From Pedobacter sp. SYSU D00535 (GTDB taxonomy: Bacteria > Bacteroidota > Bacteroidia > Sphingobacteriales > Sphingobacteriaceae), in the NCBI RefSeq assembly GCF_017355855.1, contig NZ_JAFEWD010000008.1, positions 124,001 through 188,000 of the forward strand: a stretch of 64,000 bases of DNA, given 5' to 3'. Within the stretch, counting starts at the first letter, position 1; each line of letters starts with the position of its first letter. A program made the position numbers and the translations under genes. Below are positions 60,616-64,000 of the stretch, one piece after another. The notes below the pieces were generated by a model. That model was not told the DNA's origin. It saw only the letters and a list, made by a program, of their open reading frames with translations, and did not search any database.

Positions 60616-63600
60616 ATGAACATGAAAAGGAATAAGCTTAGAGAACTAATACCCATTGTTCTAATGGTACTTTCCCTGCTGGGAACGGGCCATCTGACTT
60701 TCGCACAAGGTGTGAGAATAATAAAGGGAACGGTTACCGATGAAAACGGGGAGGCTCTTCCCGGGGCCTCTGTTGTTGCAAAAGGAACAAAGGCAGCCAC
60801 TACTACCAATATTGAGGGGCAGTATACCATTAACGTTCCGGAAGGAGCATCGACCCTGGTGTTCACCTTCATCGGGATGGAGGCGCAAGAAGTTGCAATA
60901 GGAAACAGTGCAACGATTAACATACGCTTAAGAACTACTGCTACGGCCCTCAATGATGTGGTAGTGGTCGGTTACGGAACACAGCGGAAATCTGATCTCA
61001 CCGGAGCAGTGCAACGCGTGTCACGTGAAGATCTGATTCGCGAGGCTCCAACCAATGTCCTGCAGGCAATGCAAGGGAAGATGGCCGGTGTCACCGTTAC
61101 GCAAAGCGAGGGTGCCCCAGGAGCGGGAATCAACATTCGCGTACGCGGTACCAACTCCTTTCAAGGAACATCCGAGCCACTTTATGTAATTGACGGTATT
61201 CCGTTCAATAATTCAAGTAGTGCTGCACCCTCCTCCATGTTAGCTGAAGAAAAGCAGTCGATCAACGCACTGGCTTTCATAAATCCAAGTGATATCGAAT
61301 CCATTGATGTGCTGAAGGATGCCTCGGCTACTGCTATTTATGGATCAAGAGGAGCCAATGGGGTAGTTTTGATTACTACCCGTAAAGGTAAGTCGGGCAA
61401 GGATAAGCTGGAGTTCAACCTGGTTTCCGGGGTGTCCAGCGTATCGAAGCGTTACAGTATGCTTTCTCCGTACGACTATGCCTTTTACCAGAATCTGGCT
61501 CACCTGAACGCCAACAAATATGCAGGCATGAATTACACGCAGGATCAGCTGCCCTACCCGGGAATGACGGTTACCGGCCCCAATGGTCCGTATTATAAAA
61601 ACGGTCCGGATGATTACGGAAGTCAGACTACCAATTGGCAGGATGACATTTTCCGAAATGGTGTGTATCAAAACTACTCCATGAATGTGTCAGGAGGATC
61701 AGATGCAGGAAACCATAGTATTTCATTCAACTACCTGAATCAGGAAGGAACGATCATCAACTCCAACTACAAGAAGTACGGTCTGAACCTGAACCTAAAT
61801 CGTAACGTTGGCAGAGTATTCACCATTGGAACCAGCACTTCGATTGCCAACTCGGTGAATAACGGTGTTAAAACGAACGTTCAGCGAAGTGATAATGCCG
61901 ACGCAGGGGTGATCCGGGCAGCTTTAACTTTCCCATCCACGATAGACAGCGTGCAGACTTTTGCGGACGCTTCTGCCGGAGGACAGGCATTCTTTATCAC
62001 TAATCCGGTTATTTACTCTAATGATGTATTAAACAGAATAACGAGCCTTAATCTTTTCAGTGCCAACTATATTGAAGCTACCATTACAAAAAATTTAAAG
62101 TTTCGCCAGAATCTGGGCGCCAACCTGGCTTCCAATAACCGCGATCAATACTACCCTAAAACGGTATTTGAGGGATTCAACAGGGGAGGAGCAGGTTTGA
62201 AAGGAGTAGACAGCTGGAATAACATCGCTTCCGAAAGTATGCTAACTTTCAACCAGCAGATTGAGAAGCATAGCATTAATGCCGTGGTAGTCGGAACCTA
62301 TGAGGTGACGAGCTCCTACTGGAGAAATCAGCAGGCTTCGAATTTCCCGACAGAGCTTTTAAGAAATGAAGATTTGAGCTTGGGGCAGAACCAGGCTACA
62401 CCTCAAATGCAACGTTCAAAATCGCAATTGCAGTCGTTTCTGGGAAGGATTAACTATTCATTTGCAGACAAATACTTATTCACGGCGTCTTTCAGACGGG
62501 ACGGTTCAAGCAAGTTTGGAGCGAATAATAAATACGCCAATTTCCCTTCGGCCTCTATAGCCTGGAGAGTGATTAACGAACCGTTTCTGAAAGATAAAAG
62601 TACCTACTTGTCCGATTTGAAATTGCGTTTCAGTTACGGGCAAACCGGAAATCAGGGTATTGCGCCTTATGGTACCCTGGATAAACTCATCAACTATCCT
62701 TACGTACTGGGTGGTGCTCAGGTGGTGGGTATCGGGCCGGATTATTGGAGCGGTCCGGGAAATCCTGATTTGAAATGGGAGACTACGGAGGCGGTTAACC
62801 TCGGTCTGGATCTGGGACTATTTCAAAACAAGCTTACGCTTACCGTGGACGCTTACCACAAGGATACCAAAGATCTGCTCCAGCAGGTTACCGTACCTAC
62901 CTCAACGGGTTTTCCTTTTAAGTTGATAAACGCAGGAAATATCACCAACAGAGGCTTGGAGTTTACGCTAAATGCAGTTCCTTTCAGAACTAAAGATTTC
63001 GATTGGAGCTCTAACTTCAATATTTCCTTCAACAGAAATAGAATAGAAAGTTTGGGCGGAAGCACGGAAAGAAACTTCGCTCCCAATATTTCCACCAACG
63101 ACGCTCCCTTCATTCAAATTCCCGGACGTCCGATAGGGGCTCTTTATGGCTATGTTGAGGACGGCTACTACGACAATGAAGCGGAAGTAAGGAACGATTT
63201 GAGGAATGCCGGATTGAACGATGCCCTGGTAAAAAAGATGATCGGTGAGATCAAATACAAAGATCTGGACGGCGATCCTACTACACTCACCGAGAAAGAT
63301 CGGACCTTTATTGGAAACGTAAATCCCGACTATACACTAGGTTTCTCCAATAACTTCCGGTATAGAAGCTGGGATGCCAGCTTCCTGGTGAATGCCGTAG
63401 TTGGGAACGATATCATCAATATGAACACCCGTTTTATGGGGCTTCCTGGAAATTTTCAAAATATTACTCAGGAGATGTATGAGGGTGCGTGGCAGGAAGG
63501 AGCAGATAATTCAAAAGCCACAGGGCCAAAGATTATTCGCGATTTCTCCAGACAGACAGCCTTCTTCTCCAGACGCTATATCGAAGATGGTTCTTTTGTT

Positions 63601-63825
63601 CGCCTGAAAAACCTGACTATCGGATATAATGTGAAGACCAAACTGGCAGGTATGCAGGGATTGAAGATTTCGGTGATGGCCAATAACCTGTTCACGATCA
63701 CTAAATATACCGGCTATGATCCAGAGGTGAATAGCTATGGAAATCAGGCGGCTTTATCAGGTGTAGACCTTGGCGGTTATCCAAACATCCGTTCGTTCAA
63801 TTTAAATGTTCGTGCTAACTTTTAA
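60616..63825 (+). CDS. SusC/RagA-type TonB-linked outer-membrane transporter (mannan locus)
   Basis: A 1069-residue outer-membrane importer from the ATG at 60616 (MNMKRNKLRELIPIVLMVLSLLG..., cleavage near TFAQG); the frame opens 30 nt earlier. A carboxypeptidase-D-like domain (IIKGTVTDENGEALPGASVVAKG) is followed by the plug (DVVVVGYGTQRKSDLTGAV, NIRVRGTNSFQGTSEPLYVIDGI, DVLKDASATAIYGSRGANGVVLITT) and a barrel ending in RSFNLNVRANF. With the SusD-like protein starting 11 bp later it would import beta-manno-oligosaccharides made by the surface GH26; the cargo is inferred from the neighbours. Confidence 0.95.
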   Translation: MNMKRNKLRELIPIVLMVLSLLGTGHLTFAQGVRIIKGTVTDENGEALPGASVVAKGTKAATTTNIEGQYTINVPEGASTLVFTFIGMEAQEVAIGNSATINIRLRTTATALNDVVVVGYGTQRKSDLTGAVQRVSREDLIREAPTNVLQAMQGKMAGVTVTQSEGAPGAGINIRVRGTNSFQGTSEPLYVIDGIPFNNSSSAAPSSMLAEEKQSINALAFINPSDIESIDVLKDASATAIYGSRGANGVVLITTRKGKSGKDKLEFNLVSGVSSVSKRYSMLSPYDYAFYQNLAHLNANKYAGMNYTQDQLPYPGMTVTGPNGPYYKNGPDDYGSQTTNWQDDIFRNGVYQNYSMNVSGGSDAGNHSISFNYLNQEGTIINSNYKKYGLNLNLNRNVGRVFTIGTSTSIANSVNNGVKTNVQRSDNADAGVIRAALTFPSTIDSVQTFADASAGGQAFFITNPVIYSNDVLNRITSLNLFSANYIEATITKNLKFRQNLGANLASNNRDQYYPKTVFEGFNRGGAGLKGVDSWNNIASESMLTFNQQIEKHSINAVVVGTYEVTSSYWRNQQASNFPTELLRNEDLSLGQNQATPQMQRSKSQLQSFLGRINYSFADKYLFTASFRRDGSSKFGANNKYANFPSASIAWRVINEPFLKDKSTYLSDLKLRFSYGQTGNQGIAPYGTLDKLINYPYVLGGAQVVGIGPDYWSGPGNPDLKWETTEAVNLGLDLGLFQNKLTLTVDAYHKDTKDLLQQVTVPTSTGFPFKLINAGNITNRGLEFTLNAVPFRTKDFDWSSNFNISFNRNRIESLGGSTERNFAPNISTNDAPFIQIPGRPIGALYGYVEDGYYDNEAEVRNDLRNAGLNDALVKKMIGEIKYKDLDGDPTTLTEKDRTFIGNVNPDYTLGFSNNFRYRSWDASFLVNAVVGNDIINMNTRFMGLPGNFQNITQEMYEGAWQEGADNSKATGPKIIRDFSRQTAFFSRRYIEDGSFVRLKNLTIGYNVKTKLAGMQGLKISVMANNLFTITKYTGYDPEVNSYGNQAALSGVDLGGYPNIRSFNLNVRANF

Positions 63826-63836
63826 TCTATCAAGTA

Positions 63837-64000
63837 ATGAATAAGCTTTTAAAATATATAACAATCTCGGCCGGCTGTTTAAGCATCCTGTCTAATACCG
63901 GTTGTGAAAAGGCGCTCGAAGAGGAAGTGTACAGCGCGATCACCCCCGTAAACTTCTACAAAACAGAAGACGATGCCAAAGCTGCCGTGAATTCGGTGTA
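63837..64000 (+). CDS. SusD/RagB-like lipoprotein, C-terminus off the edge
   Basis: The first 54 residues of a surface lipoprotein are visible: a signal peptide MNKLLKYITISAGCLSILSN ending at TGC (lipobox Cys23), then EKALEEEVYSAITPVNFYKT. The 'E.VYS.ITP.NFYKTE.DA..AVN' pattern is the classical N-terminal start of SusD family proteins. It follows susC by 11 bp and continues past the right edge. It would form the substrate-capturing lid of the mannan importer. Confidence 0.9.
   Translation, partial: MNKLLKYITISAGCLSILSNTGCEKALEEEVYSAITPVNFYKTEDDAKAAVNSV

Noticed and set aside
1-64000. tRNA, rRNA, CRISPR array, insertion sequence or prophage
   Set aside because: I looked for TTCGAATCC-type tRNA arms, regular spaced repeats, transposase motifs and phage genes by reading and found none; a covariance-model scan was not possible.

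Overview
The window looks like chromosomal DNA of a Bacteroidota bacterium, most likely Sphingobacteriales (Pedobacter/Arcticibacter-like). The reasons are three TonB-linked outer-membrane receptors (two of them SusC/SusD pairs), a one-polypeptide hybrid two-component regulator, fused GH3-serine hydrolase and NagB-LmbE proteins, and promoters of the TAnnTTTG (-7) type. No tRNA, rRNA, CRISPR array, insertion sequence or prophage was recognised. The genus is an inference.

Layout. 1-13.2 kb holds housekeeping and single genes: a partial AsmA-like membrane protein (cut by the left edge), aroB with an S4-domain gene, proline dehydrogenase, a HAD phosphatase, a PAP2 phosphatase, an orphan LuxR-type response regulator, an alpha/beta hydrolase, a secreted GH2 enzyme, surE, a lipid kinase and two small hypothetical genes. 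13.4-35.3 kb is a long same-strand locus for scavenging peptidoglycan amino sugars: DeoR-type regulator, NamZ-like exo-muramidase (DUF1343/GH171), SusC/SusD, two lipoproteins, GH18 lipoprotein, metallophosphoesterase-PQQ propeller fusion, NagZ fused to a beta-lactamase-fold hydrolase, MurQ, sodium:solute symporter, NagB-LmbE fusion and a FucP/NagP-type permease. It matches the logic of the Bacillus subtilis namZ-nagZ-amiE-murQ cluster, with a SusCD outer-membrane import step added.

35.4-45.3 kb carries a small membrane protein behind a double-palindrome promoter, a PepSY-like secreted protein, and a metal-homeostasis cluster: DUF6660-like protein, TonB receptor, Fur-family regulator, Zn/Cd-type P1B ATPase, Cys-containing small protein, MbnP/MbnH-type pair and an outer-membrane protein. 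45.4-49.4 kb has a uronate pair (mannonate dehydratase and an SDR oxidoreductase), a divergent AraC regulator and a nucleoside-diphosphate-sugar-epimerase-like protein. 49.5-64 kb is a beta-mannan utilisation locus: FucP-type permease, ROK-like protein, three GH26 mannanases, a 1397-residue hybrid two-component regulator, SusC, and a SusD cut by the right edge.

The strongest new observation is in the mannan locus. Four promoters (before the permease, the first GH26, the third GH26 and susC) share the octamer TTAACATT, and each has a -7-like box exactly 46 nt after its AACATT. A degenerate second copy lies 22 bp after the first. This is what an AraC-type direct-repeat operator of the hybrid regulator would look like. 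Other regulatory signals include a shared ATGC-N8-GCAT palindrome at two promoters of the peptidoglycan locus, paired palindromes over a promoter at 35.8 kb, and a TTGCA cluster before the metal ATPase.
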